Shown: positions 27,227 to 36,213, counted from the stretch's first letter. The stretch: DNA of 64,000 nt from Cohnella endophytica (GCF_003628305.1 NZ_RBZM01000005.1:682001-746000), one strand, 5' to 3'. Notes: generated from the sequence alone by a model not told the origin. Program-made: numbers and translations.

Positions 27227-28280
27227 GCGGATTTGATGGCGGCGGCGACGACTCCGCATGGTTACGGCTGATCAAGAATAACCACCCGAGGCTGAGCAGA
27301 CCGAACGTAGGATACAGCGTCGATAGCAACGGTCCGAAGCCGAATTGGCCAGCCAGGAAGCACAGTAGCAGGAGCGCGATCGTAATTATCCAGGGAGAAT
27401 ATTTCGTCCGTTCGTGGAGTTGCAGCGTGAGTCCGTATATGTCCGCCACGAGCGTCGTGAAAATTTCCATGAAGATCAAGAGCACGTAAATCCAATGAAG
27501 CCATGCGCCCATCTCCAGAGCGATGCCGCCCATCGGGATGTCGAATTCGGCGATGTTCGGCATGCGGGCGGACATCGCGAGATGGCCGGCCAGCAGCAGC
27601 ACTCCAATGCCAATGCCTCCGATCCATGCGCCTCGCCGTAAAATCCGAGCATTTCCGATCGAAGAACCGAGCGGAACGAGGACGGCTTGGGACATCGATA
27701 GGTTAAACGCGGCGTATAAAAAAGGGGATAGCCAAGCTACCCACGGGGAAAGCTCGCTTGGACGGGTAATCCAATGTCCGGAGAACGGCTGTCGCAGCGT
27801 CTCGAACATGAGGAATACCGTGAAACCGATCATTAACGGCACGACGAACGTATTGATCATCAAGATCGCGTTCATCCCTTTGCGAAGCAGCATGAAACAG
27901 GCAAACATCGTCACGATCAAACCGGTTTGATAATTGAGGTTCAAATGCTCGGAGAACAAGGAACCAGCCCCAGCCAGCATGACCGCGTTGACGCCTAGCA
28001 GGACGATCAGCATGATATGGCTTACCCATCGGCCGGTCAGCTCTCCGAATAAGTATTTGTTCAAGTCTTCGTAGGATTTGGCCTTCAGTTCGGCCGCCAA
28101 TAGCATGACTTTGGCGCCGATCCAGACGAAGAACAACGTGGAGACGATTATCAAATAAGGAGCCCAGACCCCGAAACGGGTAAAAAATTGCATGACCTCC
28201 CTGCCGGAAGCGAATCCCGCCCCGACTACGGTTCCTATGAATACTAACGCGACTTGTATGCTTAGAGCCCATTGCTTCAT
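27177..28280 (-). CDS. ykvI: YkvI family membrane protein
   Basis: A 367-residue polytopic protein of the APC-like fold with about ten membrane helices. The opening VALVFIGTVVGAGFASGREVMQFF is the family's hallmark glycine-rich unwound helix, typical of LeuT-fold transporters. The substrate is not established. The C-terminal 20 residues are Pro/Ser-rich and encoded inside the overlap with yhaN on the other strand. GGGAGG lies 11 bases before the ATG. It diverges from the ArsB-like gene with about 92 bases between the two starts. Confidence 0.85.
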   Translation of the reverse strand: MKQWALSIQVALVFIGTVVGAGFASGREVMQFFTRFGVWAPYLIIVSTLFFVWIGAKVMLLAAELKAKSYEDLNKYLFGELTGRWVSHIMLIVLLGVNAVMLAGAGSLFSEHLNLNYQTGLIVTMFACFMLLRKGMNAILMINTFVVPLMIGFTVFLMFETLRQPFSGHWITRPSELSPWVAWLSPFLYAAFNLSMSQAVLVPLGSSIGNARILRRGAWIGGIGIGVLLLAGHLAMSARMPNIAEFDIPMGGIALEMGAWLHWIYVLLIFMEIFTTLVADIYGLTLQLHERTKYSPWIITIALLLLCFLAGQFGFGPLLSTLYPTFGLLSLGWLFLISRNHAESSPPPSNPPNPPASPSGLPEVPFR

Positions 28281-28372
28281 TCTCTTGGCGCCTCCCTACC
28301 TATCCCTCGTCCGACTCTTCCTATTACTGTATGTGAGCTTACGGACGAGCATGACTTCAGGAGCTATCTCTC

Positions 28373-29668
28373 ATGACTTTGCTATTATCGGTTGTTCTTT
28401 TCGCGGTTACGCTCGTATTGATAATTTGGCGTCCAGGAGGACATAACGAGGCATTATACGCCGCTCCGGGAGCCCTTTTATTGTTAGCCACGGGTTTGCT
28501 GGCCATGGAAGACGCAGCTTACATTTGGCATATCGTATGGAACGCGACGTTATCGCTGATCGGAATCATGATCTTGACCGCGACGATGGACGACAACGGC
28601 TTCTTCCGATGGGCGGCGCTGCATATCGTTCGACGCACGCACGGAAAGAGGCTGCTGCTAATGGCAGGCTTGGCGGCGTTCTCCTGCCTCATCTCGACCT
28701 TCTTCAACAATGACGGCACGGTATTGATCATGACCCCGATCGTGCTCGAGGTAACCGCTCTTATCGGGATGGGGATCCGGGCGCGGATCGCGTTTTTGTT
28801 GTCCGTAGGTTTGATGGCGGATACGGCAAGCGCGACGCTAATGGTGAGCAATCTGACGAACATTCTGACGGCCGATTATTTCGGCATGTCGTTCGGAGAT
28901 TATGCCCGAAATATGCTTTTCCCGGGAGTTACGGCTTCGATGGCTACGATCGGAGTGCTGCTCCTTACTTTCGGCAAGACGATAAGGAAGGACGTTTCCT
29001 TGTCGGCCAAGTCTAAGCATGATTTCCCCTTACCGGCCTCGGTCATTCGCAATTCGCTCATTTTCAGATTATCTTGGGTCGTTCTGACGCTTATTCTGAT
29101 CGGATATTTCTGTTCGGAAGCGCTCGATCTTCCGGTTTCCTTCATAGCTTGCGGGGGGGCTCTCCTGCTCTGGGGCGCGGGTGCTGCCACGGGGAGCGCG
29201 GATTCGGTATCGATCGTTAGAAGAACGCCTTGGCTCATCGTCGTATTCGCGCTATCGATGAATCTAATCGTGTATAACCTTTATTTGCGCGGAGCGGCGG
29301 ACGGGTTCTCAGATCTTCTCGTACCCGTGTCGGAATCGGGTCTCGCGGGGATGATTTTCGGTTCCGGCGCACTTTTCTCGTTGCTTGCAGCCATCATGAA
29401 CAATTTACCCGCCGTTCTGATCTCCTCGCTTTCCATATCGGGGTTGGAACATGGCGGCTACGTTCTTCCGTTCGCGAGCTTGATAGGGATGTCGGTCGGA
29501 GCGAAGCTTACGCCGATCGGGTCTTTGGCCACGATGTTATGGCTAGAGTTGCTCCGAAGAGAAGGCGTGCGAATAAGTTGGGGTCAATATATGAAGATCG
29601 GTTTTGTTCTCACCGTTCCGATTTTGTTTGTCGCTCTTGGGGCGATGTGGTTGCAGTTCCGGTTATAG
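28373..29668 (+). CDS. ArsB/NhaD-type anion or ion permease
   Basis: A 431-residue membrane protein with about eleven helices, belonging to the ion-transporter superfamily that includes ArsB arsenite efflux and NhaD antiporters. It shows the paired motif FFNNDGTVLIMTPIV in the first half and NNLPAVLISSL in the second, typical of the two re-entrant loops. Length matches ArsB. There is no arsR or arsC beside it, so arsenite is only one possible substrate. AGGAG precedes the ATG. No terminator is seen after it, and the following 256 bases up to the GH15 gene form a G+C-rich leader in which I recognise no riboswitch. Confidence 0.78.
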   Translation: MTLLLSVVLFAVTLVLIIWRPGGHNEALYAAPGALLLLATGLLAMEDAAYIWHIVWNATLSLIGIMILTATMDDNGFFRWAALHIVRRTHGKRLLLMAGLAAFSCLISTFFNNDGTVLIMTPIVLEVTALIGMGIRARIAFLLSVGLMADTASATLMVSNLTNILTADYFGMSFGDYARNMLFPGVTASMATIGVLLLTFGKTIRKDVSLSAKSKHDFPLPASVIRNSLIFRLSWVVLTLILIGYFCSEALDLPVSFIACGGALLLWGAGAATGSADSVSIVRRTPWLIVVFALSMNLIVYNLYLRGAADGFSDLLVPVSESGLAGMIFGSGALFSLLAAIMNNLPAVLISSLSISGLEHGGYVLPFASLIGMSVGAKLTPIGSLATMLWLELLRREGVRISWGQYMKIGFVLTVPILFVALGAMWLQFRL

Positions 29669-29924
29669 CGGTTCCGTAATGCCGCGCTTTGTTGCGTAAT
29701 GTTCGACAGAAGGGTTGATCAAGCCGAAACTTCAGGTAAAATAAAGACAGGACGATTCACGGTCCCGTGGGGGGAAGCGAAAGTAGAACGGACGGGGTGC
29801 TCCCGCCGGTCGGAATCGCTTTCGGGCGCAGGGCTCCGCCAAGGAGATCTGCGATGTGAAGTTACGACTACCCGGCCCGGGAGAATCGTCCGCATGTTCC
29901 GGGCTTTAAAGGAGCTGCTTTACA

Positions 29925-31907
29925 ATGAACGAACAACAATTGCAGGATCACCTGCGCAAGAAGCCTTATCTCGTGGACGCCATCGCGGGCAACTCCTCCA
30001 TGCTGGTGTCTCTTGGACGCAGCGGGAGGCTGTACCGTCTCTGGTGGCCGCACATCGATTATCCGCAGCATGTCGACGAAATCCGCACGGGTCTAAGACT
30101 GGGCACTACGCCGGGGGGCGTAACTTGGTTCGACGATCCTGACGCGGGTTGGCAGCATGCCGCAAACTATGTGCCGCATACGAACGCTTATCGCGTCGTA
30201 TCCACGCATCCGGAATACCCGGTTACCGTGGAACAGACCGATTTCGCCGTTCCGGGGCAACCTCTTATGGCAAGAGGCTATCGCTTGACGAATACGGGGC
30301 AAGAAGCTCTGCGCGCGGAGTTGTTCCATTACGGATCGTTCCATGTGATGGACAATTCCCTGTATATGACGACGGAATTCGTCGGCGATCAGGACGCCAT
30401 GCTTCACTTCCGCCATCGCTATGCGTTCGCGATCGGAAGCTCGGAAGTTTGCAGCGGCTATCAAGCAGGGCAAGGTTCGTGGCACGGCGCTTCGAACGGA
30501 TATCTCAACGGCAATCGGATCGACATGAAATCCGATGGCGCGCTGAAATGGAACTTGTCCTCGCTCGAGCCTGGACAATCGGTCCTGATTCCTCTTTATA
30601 TCGCCGCCGGGCATTCCCGTAATGATGCCTTGGACGCTTTACGGCAAGCCAAAGGTCGCGAATATGGGCAATGGTACGCGGACATGGAGTCTTATTGGGC
30701 GAAATATTTGGCGAATGCCGCGCCTTGTCCGAGCGAAGATGGCGCGATCGCCGCGCTCTACGAGCGATCCTTGCTCGGGATGAAGCTCATGGCGGACGAA
30801 GCGACGGGTACGATCGTCGCAGCTCCGGAGTTCGACGAGCACTTCTCCCGTTGCGGCGGCTACGCCTACAGCTGGGGAAGGGACGCCGCGTTCGTGACGA
30901 CGGCATTTAACAAAGCCGGATTAGGCGAGCTATCGGAGAAATTCTACGAATGGGCGATTACGGCCCAAGAGCCCGACGGCTCGTGGCAGCAACGCCATTA
31001 TAACGACGGGAGCCTGGCGCCCCATTGGGGATTGCAGATCGATGAAGGCGCGTCGCTGCTATGGGGAATGTGGGAATTTTATTTGCACTCCGGCGAGAAG
31101 GAAACGTTCCTCGAGCGGGTGTGGCCGGCGGTGGAGAAGGGCGCGGCGTTCTTGGTTCGTTTCCTGGATCCGGCAACGGGATTGCCTTTGCCAAGCATGG
31201 ATCTATGGGAAGAACGCGAAGGGGTGCACGTTTACTCCTCTTCGGCGGTCTACGGCGGCCTAACGGCAGCGGCTTCCTTCGCAAGGCGCAAAGGGCAATC
31301 CGACTTGGCGGAACAATGGGATCTTGCCGCGTCCCGCATCGGTTCGTCGCTGGAGGAAAGATGTTGGAACGAATCCAAAGGCTCCTATTACCGCGGTTTG
31401 AATCTGAAGGTATCGAGAGAGGCCTACGATGAAGCCCGTCGGCAGGGAGAGAGCGGATTCGTCCAGCAGTTGGACAAAGGTTACGAGAAGCACGTACTGG
31501 ACTTCGATCCGATCGTGGATATCAGCCTGCTCGGCATAAGCGTTCCCTTTAACGTCGTACCGGTCGAGAGCCCGAGAATGACCCGTATGGCCGATACAAT
31601 CGAGCGCCTCTTGACTTCGCCGATAGTCGGCGGAATCAAGAGATACGAGAACGATACGTATATCGGCGGCAATCCATGGATTCTAACGACGCTGTGGCTC
31701 AGCCATTACCGGACACTTCAAGGCCGTTACGAGGATGCCCGTAAATTGCTCGACTTCGCGGTGAAACACGTTACCTCTTCAGGGCTTCTCCCCGAACAAG
31801 TCGACCGCGACACCGGGAATACGGCATGGGTCGTTCCGCTTACCTGGTCGCACGCGATGTTCTTGCTTGCGGTGCATTTGTTAGCCGAACGGGGACAATT
31901 GCAATAA
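29925..31907 (+). CDS. Glycoside hydrolase family 15 (glucoamylase or dextranase type)
   Basis: A 660-residue cytoplasmic enzyme without signal peptide. An N-terminal beta-sandwich (about 1-260) precedes an (alpha/alpha)6 barrel. Catalytic features are present: the -1 subsite motif YSWGRDAAF, the general acid Glu374 in QIDEGASLLW, and the general base Glu624 in LLPEQVD. The family hydrolyses alpha-1,4 or alpha-1,6 glucosidic bonds of oligosaccharides such as maltodextrin, isomaltose or trehalose from the non-reducing end; which one cannot be told. AAAGGAG precedes the ATG. It stands alone, so it may serve glycogen or maltodextrin turnover rather than a local pathway. Confidence 0.87.
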   Translation: MNEQQLQDHLRKKPYLVDAIAGNSSMLVSLGRSGRLYRLWWPHIDYPQHVDEIRTGLRLGTTPGGVTWFDDPDAGWQHAANYVPHTNAYRVVSTHPEYPVTVEQTDFAVPGQPLMARGYRLTNTGQEALRAELFHYGSFHVMDNSLYMTTEFVGDQDAMLHFRHRYAFAIGSSEVCSGYQAGQGSWHGASNGYLNGNRIDMKSDGALKWNLSSLEPGQSVLIPLYIAAGHSRNDALDALRQAKGREYGQWYADMESYWAKYLANAAPCPSEDGAIAALYERSLLGMKLMADEATGTIVAAPEFDEHFSRCGGYAYSWGRDAAFVTTAFNKAGLGELSEKFYEWAITAQEPDGSWQQRHYNDGSLAPHWGLQIDEGASLLWGMWEFYLHSGEKETFLERVWPAVEKGAAFLVRFLDPATGLPLPSMDLWEEREGVHVYSSSAVYGGLTAAASFARRKGQSDLAEQWDLAASRIGSSLEERCWNESKGSYYRGLNLKVSREAYDEARRQGESGFVQQLDKGYEKHVLDFDPIVDISLLGISVPFNVVPVESPRMTRMADTIERLLTSPIVGGIKRYENDTYIGGNPWILTTLWLSHYRTLQGRYEDARKLLDFAVKHVTSSGLLPEQVDRDTGNTAWVVPLTWSHAMFLLAVHLLAERGQLQ

Positions 31908-31928
31908 TTCGTAACCCCTATAACCAAT

Positions 31929-31973
31929 AAACGCCTTCGCTCCAAGGGATTCTCCCGAGGGGTGAAGGCGTTT
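31929..31973. terminator. Shared terminator between convergent genes
   Basis: AAACGCCTTC (31929-31938) pairs with GAAGGCGTTT (31964-31973). The loop region can add a few more pairs. The T tails are short on both strands. Confidence 0.6.
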
Positions 31974-31974
31974 A

Positions 31975-32700
31975 TTAAATATTTTTCGCTAATAGCTTCA
32001 GCGATAATACTTTCCTGCTATCGGGATCTAGATCGAGCTTCATCCAGCCCCCGGATACTTGCAAGGTAAGTACGTTCGTACGATCATCGGCGGGAATGCC
32101 CAGCAATCGAGCGGCTTCGCTCCCGTCCATGCCGAAGGCTAACCCTCGAATTCCCGTATCGGTTTTGGAAGAATTGATTTCCACGTAGACGACCCTGTCT
32201 TGCTCATCGAATCCTACCGACATTCCGTCATATTCCCAGATTTCGATCGATCGATCGTTGTCGTCCGGCAGAAGGTACGTATCGCTGGGCATTCCGTAAT
32301 GCTTGACGACGGTTTTATCGGTTGCGGCAAGCTTAATGCCGGCGAGCGAAGGCGATTTAGGTTGGAAAACGGGATCGTTCGGCGGAGAAGCTTCCTTCGA
32401 AGAAGGCTGAAGGTTGGAAGCCTCGACCGCGTGCGTCGACGCGGCTTGCGATTCGACAGGATCTTTAGATGATGCCGATGGGACGCTTGTCTCCCGATGT
32501 AGCAAGGCTTCCGGCGGCACTCCTTCTTCGGAGAACGGTTCGGACGAAGCCGGTTGATTCGATGCGATTGCGGTCGCGGAAGGCTCAGAAGTCGTCGGAG
32601 CGGGTTGTTCCGTTTGCGAAGACGGACTGCAAGAAGCCAGACTGATGCTTAGCAAGAGGGCGACTCCGATTCTGAGCCGAAGATATGAGTTCTTGCGCAT
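31975..32700 (-). CDS. Lipoprotein of unknown function
   Basis: A 241-residue exported lipoprotein with lipobox SLASC at about residue 24, so it should be lipidated and held on the outer face of the membrane. A Ser/Pro/Thr/Glu-rich linker of about 90 residues follows. The C-terminal domain of about 110 residues (from KLAATDKTVVKHYG) contains YGMPSDTYLLPDD and IRGLAFGMDGSEAARLLGIP. The pairing of two G-x-P-type turns with a weak beta pattern recalls SmpA/BamE-like or DUF4309-type small domains, but I cannot assign it. GGGAGGGA precedes the ATG. No functional partner is nearby. Confidence 0.75.
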   Translation of the reverse strand: MRKNSYLRLRIGVALLLSISLASCSPSSQTEQPAPTTSEPSATAIASNQPASSEPFSEEGVPPEALLHRETSVPSASSKDPVESQAASTHAVEASNLQPSSKEASPPNDPVFQPKSPSLAGIKLAATDKTVVKHYGMPSDTYLLPDDNDRSIEIWEYDGMSVGFDEQDRVVYVEINSSKTDTGIRGLAFGMDGSEAARLLGIPADDRTNVLTLQVSGGWMKLDLDPDSRKVLSLKLLAKNI

Positions 32701-32954
32701 GATAAGTCCCTCCCCCTAATACAAGCTTACACGATATAAGACATTACAAAACATGGAAAAGTTTCGGTGGAAAAAAGTTTAAAATAGAATTCATGCTTTT
32801 GTCGCATAGGCTCGGAGATTGTCGGGACTTTAGTCGGATTGAGCGCGAGCGATTCCCCCGATTATTGCCATGCTTTCTCCATTATCCTGTTGTTGCGCGA
32901 GCGAAAAGGATATGGTACGTTAGACGGAAAAGACAACGGGTGGTGGGGAAGACG

Positions 32955-33527
32955 ATGGAGATTCTTAAAGAAAGAATACTAAAGGAAGCGAGCGTCATTA
33001 ATTCCGGGGTGTTGAAGTTGGATTCTCTGCTCAACCATGGCGTCGATCCGCAATTGACGATGGAAATGGGCAAAGAATTCGCGTCGAGATTCGCGGGGGA
33101 GAACATTACGAAGGTCATTACCGTGGAATCCTCGGGTATTCCCGTCGCTTTTGCGACCGCCTACGTTATGGGAGTCCCGCTCGTGTTCGCTCGCAGGAAG
33201 AAAACGCTGCTAGGAGAACAGGACGCGTATTGCGAACGGGTTCCTTCTTTTACGAAAGGGATCGTAACCGATCTGATCGTATCCCGTCATCTGCTTAGCT
33301 CGGATGATTCCGTTCTGTTCATCGACGATATTATCGCGAACGGGGATGCGGCCAGAGGGCTAATCAAGATCATCGAACAATCCGGAGCAAGCATTAAGGG
33401 CATCGGGATCGTACTTGAGAAATCGTTCCAAGCCGGAGGACGCACGCTGCGCGAATTGGGACATCGGCTCGAGACGCTGGTCAAGATTCAATCGCTGGAT
33501 GATAACACGATAACGTTTGCCGATTAA
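32955..33527 (+). CDS. xpt: Xanthine phosphoribosyltransferase
   Basis: A 190-residue purine salvage enzyme converting xanthine and PRPP to XMP. It matches Bacillus Xpt from its first residues (MEILKERILKEASVINSGVLKLDSLLNHGVDP is family-typical) and has the PRPP-binding loop VLFIDDIIANGDAARGL. The ATG at 32955 with GGTGGGGA upstream gives the normal length; an in-frame extension to 32793 has no ribosome site. The 254-base leader shows no purine riboswitch of the type that controls Bacillus xpt, and no pbuX follows. Regulation may therefore differ. Confidence 0.92.
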   Translation: MEILKERILKEASVINSGVLKLDSLLNHGVDPQLTMEMGKEFASRFAGENITKVITVESSGIPVAFATAYVMGVPLVFARRKKTLLGEQDAYCERVPSFTKGIVTDLIVSRHLLSSDDSVLFIDDIIANGDAARGLIKIIEQSGASIKGIGIVLEKSFQAGGRTLRELGHRLETLVKIQSLDDNTITFAD

Positions 33528-33611
33528 TATAAGGGCTATACGCATCCTTTCGCAATCGGTTTCCATTATCGTATAATAGGATTAACCTGCAGATGGGGAG
33601 GCGAACAGCAA

Positions 33612-33947
33612 ATGGAAAACGCAAATCAAGTTAATTTGTCGGCCGACTTTTTCCTCAACAAACTGGAAGAGTCCAAAGTCCATTTCGAGCGAGCGCTCGA
33701 CTGCAAACACACGGAGTTCGACGACCTGTATCCATACATGATCGAACACCCGCAATTTTTCTGGTATAAGCGTTACGTGGCTTGGTCCGAGCTTCTTACG
33801 ATCGTAAAGCTTTGCGAAGACATGGAAATCCCCTGGGCGGAAAGATTCGAAGCCCATCAAGCGGAATACGTTGCCAAGCGCGTCATGTCCAGCAAGGTAC
33901 TGGATTGCTGGTATGAAACGAACGATACGAGAGAGCACGTCGGGTAA
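33612..33947 (+). CDS. Small conserved cytosolic protein, 111 residues
   Basis: A 111-residue, mostly helical, acidic protein with many aromatic residues (HPQFFWYKRYVAWSELL). GGGGAGG stands eight to ten bases before the ATG, and a strong terminator follows, so the gene is real. No catalytic motif is visible, and I do not recognise the family. It is a single-gene unit. Confidence 0.68.
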   Translation: MENANQVNLSADFFLNKLEESKVHFERALDCKHTEFDDLYPYMIEHPQFFWYKRYVAWSELLTIVKLCEDMEIPWAERFEAHQAEYVAKRVMSSKVLDCWYETNDTREHVG

Positions 33948-33988
33948 CGATCTCGGAATTGCGAGGCAGGGGAACGTCCCGATGAAGA

Positions 33989-34021
33989 GAACCCGCCGGA
34001 CTAAGGTCCAGGCGGGTTTTT
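33989..34021 (+). terminator. Terminator after the 111-residue protein gene
   Basis: AACCCGCC and GGCGGGTT enclose a further GGAC/GGTCC pairing. Five T follow. Confidence 0.85.
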
Positions 34022-34053
34022 AGAATACATATAAGGATGGAGGAGGCATATTC

Positions 34054-34266
34054 ATGAATGACGAGCAACTCGATCGCTATCGCCAGGAGGGCATAAAAGT
34101 TAGAATCGTGAGAGATGCATTGGAGCTTAACGACGTCGTCGGCATCGTTGTCGCCTGGGACGATGAACACGTGCTTATCCGTCGACCGAACCGCAGAGTC
34201 ATTAAGGTGAAGCGGGGGTACGACATGAGACCGGCAACCGAACCTCGGCATTGGTCCAATGAATGA
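34054..34266 (+). CDS. Small basic-tailed protein, 70 residues
   Basis: A 70-residue protein with a predicted beta-rich middle (VRIVRDALELNDVVGIVVAWDDEHVLIRRPNRRVIKV in pattern), possibly a small barrel. GGAGGAGG lies seven to nine bases before the ATG, which supports translation. It is of unknown family. It lies 77 bases before the AhpD-like gene and may share its transcript. Confidence 0.62.
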   Translation: MNDEQLDRYRQEGIKVRIVRDALELNDVVGIVVAWDDEHVLIRRPNRRVIKVKRGYDMRPATEPRHWSNE

Positions 34267-34343
34267 ATTATCCGCCCGGGTGGCAGATTAGAAGGTAGCG
34301 CGACAAGCCTTCTATGATTTGGATGCCACAAGGGGATGAAGAA

Positions 34344-34793
34344 ATGACGTTAATGGAACAAAAGGTGAAACAGTACAACAACGATGCGGCGGAGCTTGGC
34401 GGCCTGCTGCCGGAAGTCGCCCAAGGATACGAGCGATTCACGGGGACCCTCTTCAAGGAAGGCGCGCTAGACGCCATGACGAAGCAACTCGTCGCCTTGG
34501 GAGTCGCCTTGTTCGCCAATAACGAGGTATGCACCTATTATCATGTACAAGCAGCGCGCGATTTGGGCGCCAGCGATCTACAGATCATGGAAACCGCCGC
34601 CGTGGCTTCGGCTGCAGCAAGCGGGCACGTGATGTCGCAAGGAGTCATCCGCGTCCAGTCCGCGCTCGGACAAGCTTCGGGCGGACCAAATCCGCGCGAG
34701 CAATATGCTGGAAACGATGCGGAATTGTCCGAAGAGTTGGACGCTCCCGGCATGTCGATTCCCGGTAGCAGCGCGGTGTCTCCGTCCTATTGA
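34344..34793 (+). CDS. AhpD-like / carboxymuconolactone decarboxylase family protein
   Basis: A 149-residue helical protein of the CMD/AhpD family. The conserved helix reads VCTYYHVQAARDLGAS, so one of the two cysteines of the usual CxxC redox motif is replaced by Tyr. The His is kept. A peroxidase-reductase role is thus doubtful, and a non-redox family role is as likely. The Gly/Ser/Pro-rich last 45 residues are probably disordered. The ATG at 34344 follows AGGGGATGAA; a longer start at 34314 lacks a ribosome site. Confidence 0.78.
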   Translation: MTLMEQKVKQYNNDAAELGGLLPEVAQGYERFTGTLFKEGALDAMTKQLVALGVALFANNEVCTYYHVQAARDLGASDLQIMETAAVASAAASGHVMSQGVIRVQSALGQASGGPNPREQYAGNDAELSEELDAPGMSIPGSSAVSPSY

Positions 34794-34831
34794 AGGGTCG
34801 GGATTAAGAGAAGTCGACTTTTCGCGCTATC

Positions 34832-34861
34832 TTGACTTCGCTTTCCCGGCCATGCTATGAT
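34832..34861 (+). promoter_or_regulatory. Promoter of the first tRNA-Leu gene
   Basis: TTGACT (34832-34837), an 18-base spacer and TATGAT (34856-34861) with an upstream TG (extended -10). The tRNA begins 20 bases later. Confidence 0.75.
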
Positions 34862-34881
34862 AGGTCTCGTGTCTAATGCAT

Positions 34882-34968
34882 GCGGTCGTGGCGGAATTGG
34901 CAGACGCGCTAGATTCAGGTTCTAGTGGTGTAACAGCCGTGGAGGTTCGAGTCCTCTCGACCGCACCA
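34882..34968 (+). tRNA. tRNA-Leu, anticodon CAG (copy 1)
   Basis: An 87-base class II tRNA with encoded CCA. Acceptor GCGGTCG pairs with CGACCGC. The anticodon arm is CTAGA-TTCAGGT-TCTAG, giving CAG. A long variable arm (around TGGTGTAACAGCCG) marks a leucine or serine type, and the GGTTCGAGTCC T-arm is standard. It reads CUG codons. All 87 bases are identical to the copy at 54237. Confidence 0.97.
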
Positions 34969-34980
34969 TCATGATAAACG

Positions 34981-35006
34981 AAACTCTTCTTAGGAAGAGT
35001 TTTTTC
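34981..35006 (+). terminator. Terminator of tRNA-Leu copy 1
   Basis: AAACTCTTC / GAAGAGTTT, loop TTAG, followed by a T-rich run. Confidence 0.88.
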
Positions 35007-35233
35007 TTTTGGCTTATTACTCGTTCGAATCCGTGGAAAGCGGTCTAGTGTGAAGTAAGCATTCGCGCCATATTGATCGCTTTGCGGGGTTCGGATAGAC
35101 TGAATGTGGCGAAAACTTCGCGGGGCTGGAAGATCGAGAAGGACCGGACGCAAATCGACTTTTCTCAGCGGAATTGATCGTTAGACAATCGTGCGCGGTT
35201 TCCGGGCTGGGCAAGGATGCGTTCGACGCGAGA

Positions 35234-35258
35234 TAGAGCGGAGGCTCTAGCGTTTTTT
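35234..35258 (+). terminator. Orphan terminator
   Basis: TAGAGC / GCTCTA with loop GGAG, then GCG and seven T. No plus-strand gene ends just before it. Confidence 0.7.
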
Positions 35259-35291
35259 TGCTAATGAATCTATCGAAGAACGATGAAATAT

Positions 35292-35342
35292 ACCGCCGGA
35301 CGAGGCGCAAGCGCGATGCTTGAGTCTCGTCCGGCGGTTTTT
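35292..35342. terminator. Long hairpin ending the AraC regulator gene
   Basis: A perfect 13-bp stem ACCGCCGGACGAG / CTCGTCCGGCGGT with a 21-base loop. A T-run follows on the plus strand. On the minus strand it lies just after the regulator's stop. Confidence 0.75.
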
Positions 35343-35343
35343 G

Positions 35344-36213
35344 TTATAAACGTTTACTGCTCAAGCGTGGATCCGTTCGGAATTGACGCGGGCTGACGCC
35401 GTAATATGCGCCGAAATGACGGGTAAACGGATGGATGGACGTGTAACCGAGCTTCTCGGCGATCGCGGTGACGCTAAGATCGCTCTCTTGGAGCAGTTGA
35501 GTAGCGCGTCTCATCAGTTGCTTTTGTTGATAGGCTTTGGGGGTAAGACCGGTTTCCCGAAGGAACAACTCGTGGAAATACGTTCGTTTGAGTCCGCACG
35601 ACTTCCACCAGTCGGCTACCGGCTCCCTCCGCTCCGGATGAGAGTCGAGTCTAGCGATAAGGCGGACGATTCTATAATCGCTAGGTTGCCTGCCGTGAAT
35701 CGCGTTATACCACGCCAGTATCCACGAGAAGAATAGGTTGTTGACCGTTTCCTCTCGGTAATAGACAAGTTCCTCGAATAGCTTGGCCAACGTCTGAAAG
35801 AGATCGAACAGGTGGGGATGCGCCTGCAAGGAGCAGATGCCGGGAAGACCGTCCAGTTGTTCGCACGGCGGCGTCGAAGTTCCCGTACTAGACTCGTAGC
35901 GTTCGGGATAACGGAAGAAGATACGGTTCAGCGAACGAGGAGTATCTCTCTCCCAGAGGTCGAAGTACAAATTGTAGGAGGAAAGCGGTTGGCTCGGAGA
36001 GATATGGAAAGCATGAGGTTGACCCGGGCGCAAGAAGACGAGCGTTCGTCTGCCGATCGGGTATTTTTTGCCGTCGATTTCCATCTCCCCTGGACCATCC
36101 GGAAAGAGATGTATCGCATACACGTTGCTCGTACGAAGTCCCTCGTTCGAGCTTCCATCGTATACGTAAGGCATGTAGTCTCCAACGTAAGGCGTCATGT
36201 CTGTTATCTTCAT
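35344..36213 (-). CDS. AraC-family transcriptional regulator with cupin sensor
   Basis: A 289-residue regulator. An N-terminal cupin-like ligand domain (about 5-150, with the PGQPHAFHI turn) precedes two AraC helix-turn-helix motifs in the last 100 residues (WWKSCGLKRTYFHELFLRETG and SVTAIAEKLGYTSIHPFTRHF, ending GVSPRQFR). Such proteins sense a sugar and activate neighbouring hydrolase genes. It diverges from the GH95 gene with 240 bases between, so it is the obvious candidate to control that gene. The ATG at 36213 follows GGAGGG; the in-frame TTG six codons earlier is itself inside that site. Confidence 0.87.
   Translation of the reverse strand: MKITDMTPYVGDYMPYVYDGSSNEGLRTSNVYAIHLFPDGPGEMEIDGKKYPIGRRTLVFLRPGQPHAFHISPSQPLSSYNLYFDLWERDTPRSLNRIFFRYPERYESSTGTSTPPCEQLDGLPGICSLQAHPHLFDLFQTLAKLFEELVYYREETVNNLFFSWILAWYNAIHGRQPSDYRIVRLIARLDSHPERREPVADWWKSCGLKRTYFHELFLRETGLTPKAYQQKQLMRRATQLLQESDLSVTAIAEKLGYTSIHPFTRHFGAYYGVSPRQFRTDPRLSSKRL

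Larger units (their letters stand above)
35007..35343. other. Gene-free gap with two extra terminators
   Basis: No credible coding frame with a ribosome binding site is visible on either strand. Two plus-strand terminator hairpins are present (listed separately) although no plus-strand gene precedes them after the tRNA terminator. A short untranslated RNA reading from about 35010 to 35258 is possible; a degraded gene is an alternative. No known riboswitch consensus was recognised. Confidence 0.35.

Noticed and set aside
29669..29924. Riboswitch in the GH15 leader
   Set aside because: The leader is G+C-rich and could fold, but no conserved core of a known riboswitch class was recognised and no terminator precedes the start.
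29699..30142. Plus-strand reading frame of 147 codons ahead of GH15
   Set aside because: It has no ribosome site, has an arginine-rich random-like composition and runs 200 bases into the GH15 gene in another frame.
34270..34343. T-box-like leader before the AhpD-like gene
   Set aside because: AGAAGG/CCTTCT forms a small hairpin near GGTAGCGCG, but there is no full T-box sequence, specifier stem or terminator, and the gene is not an amino-acid gene.
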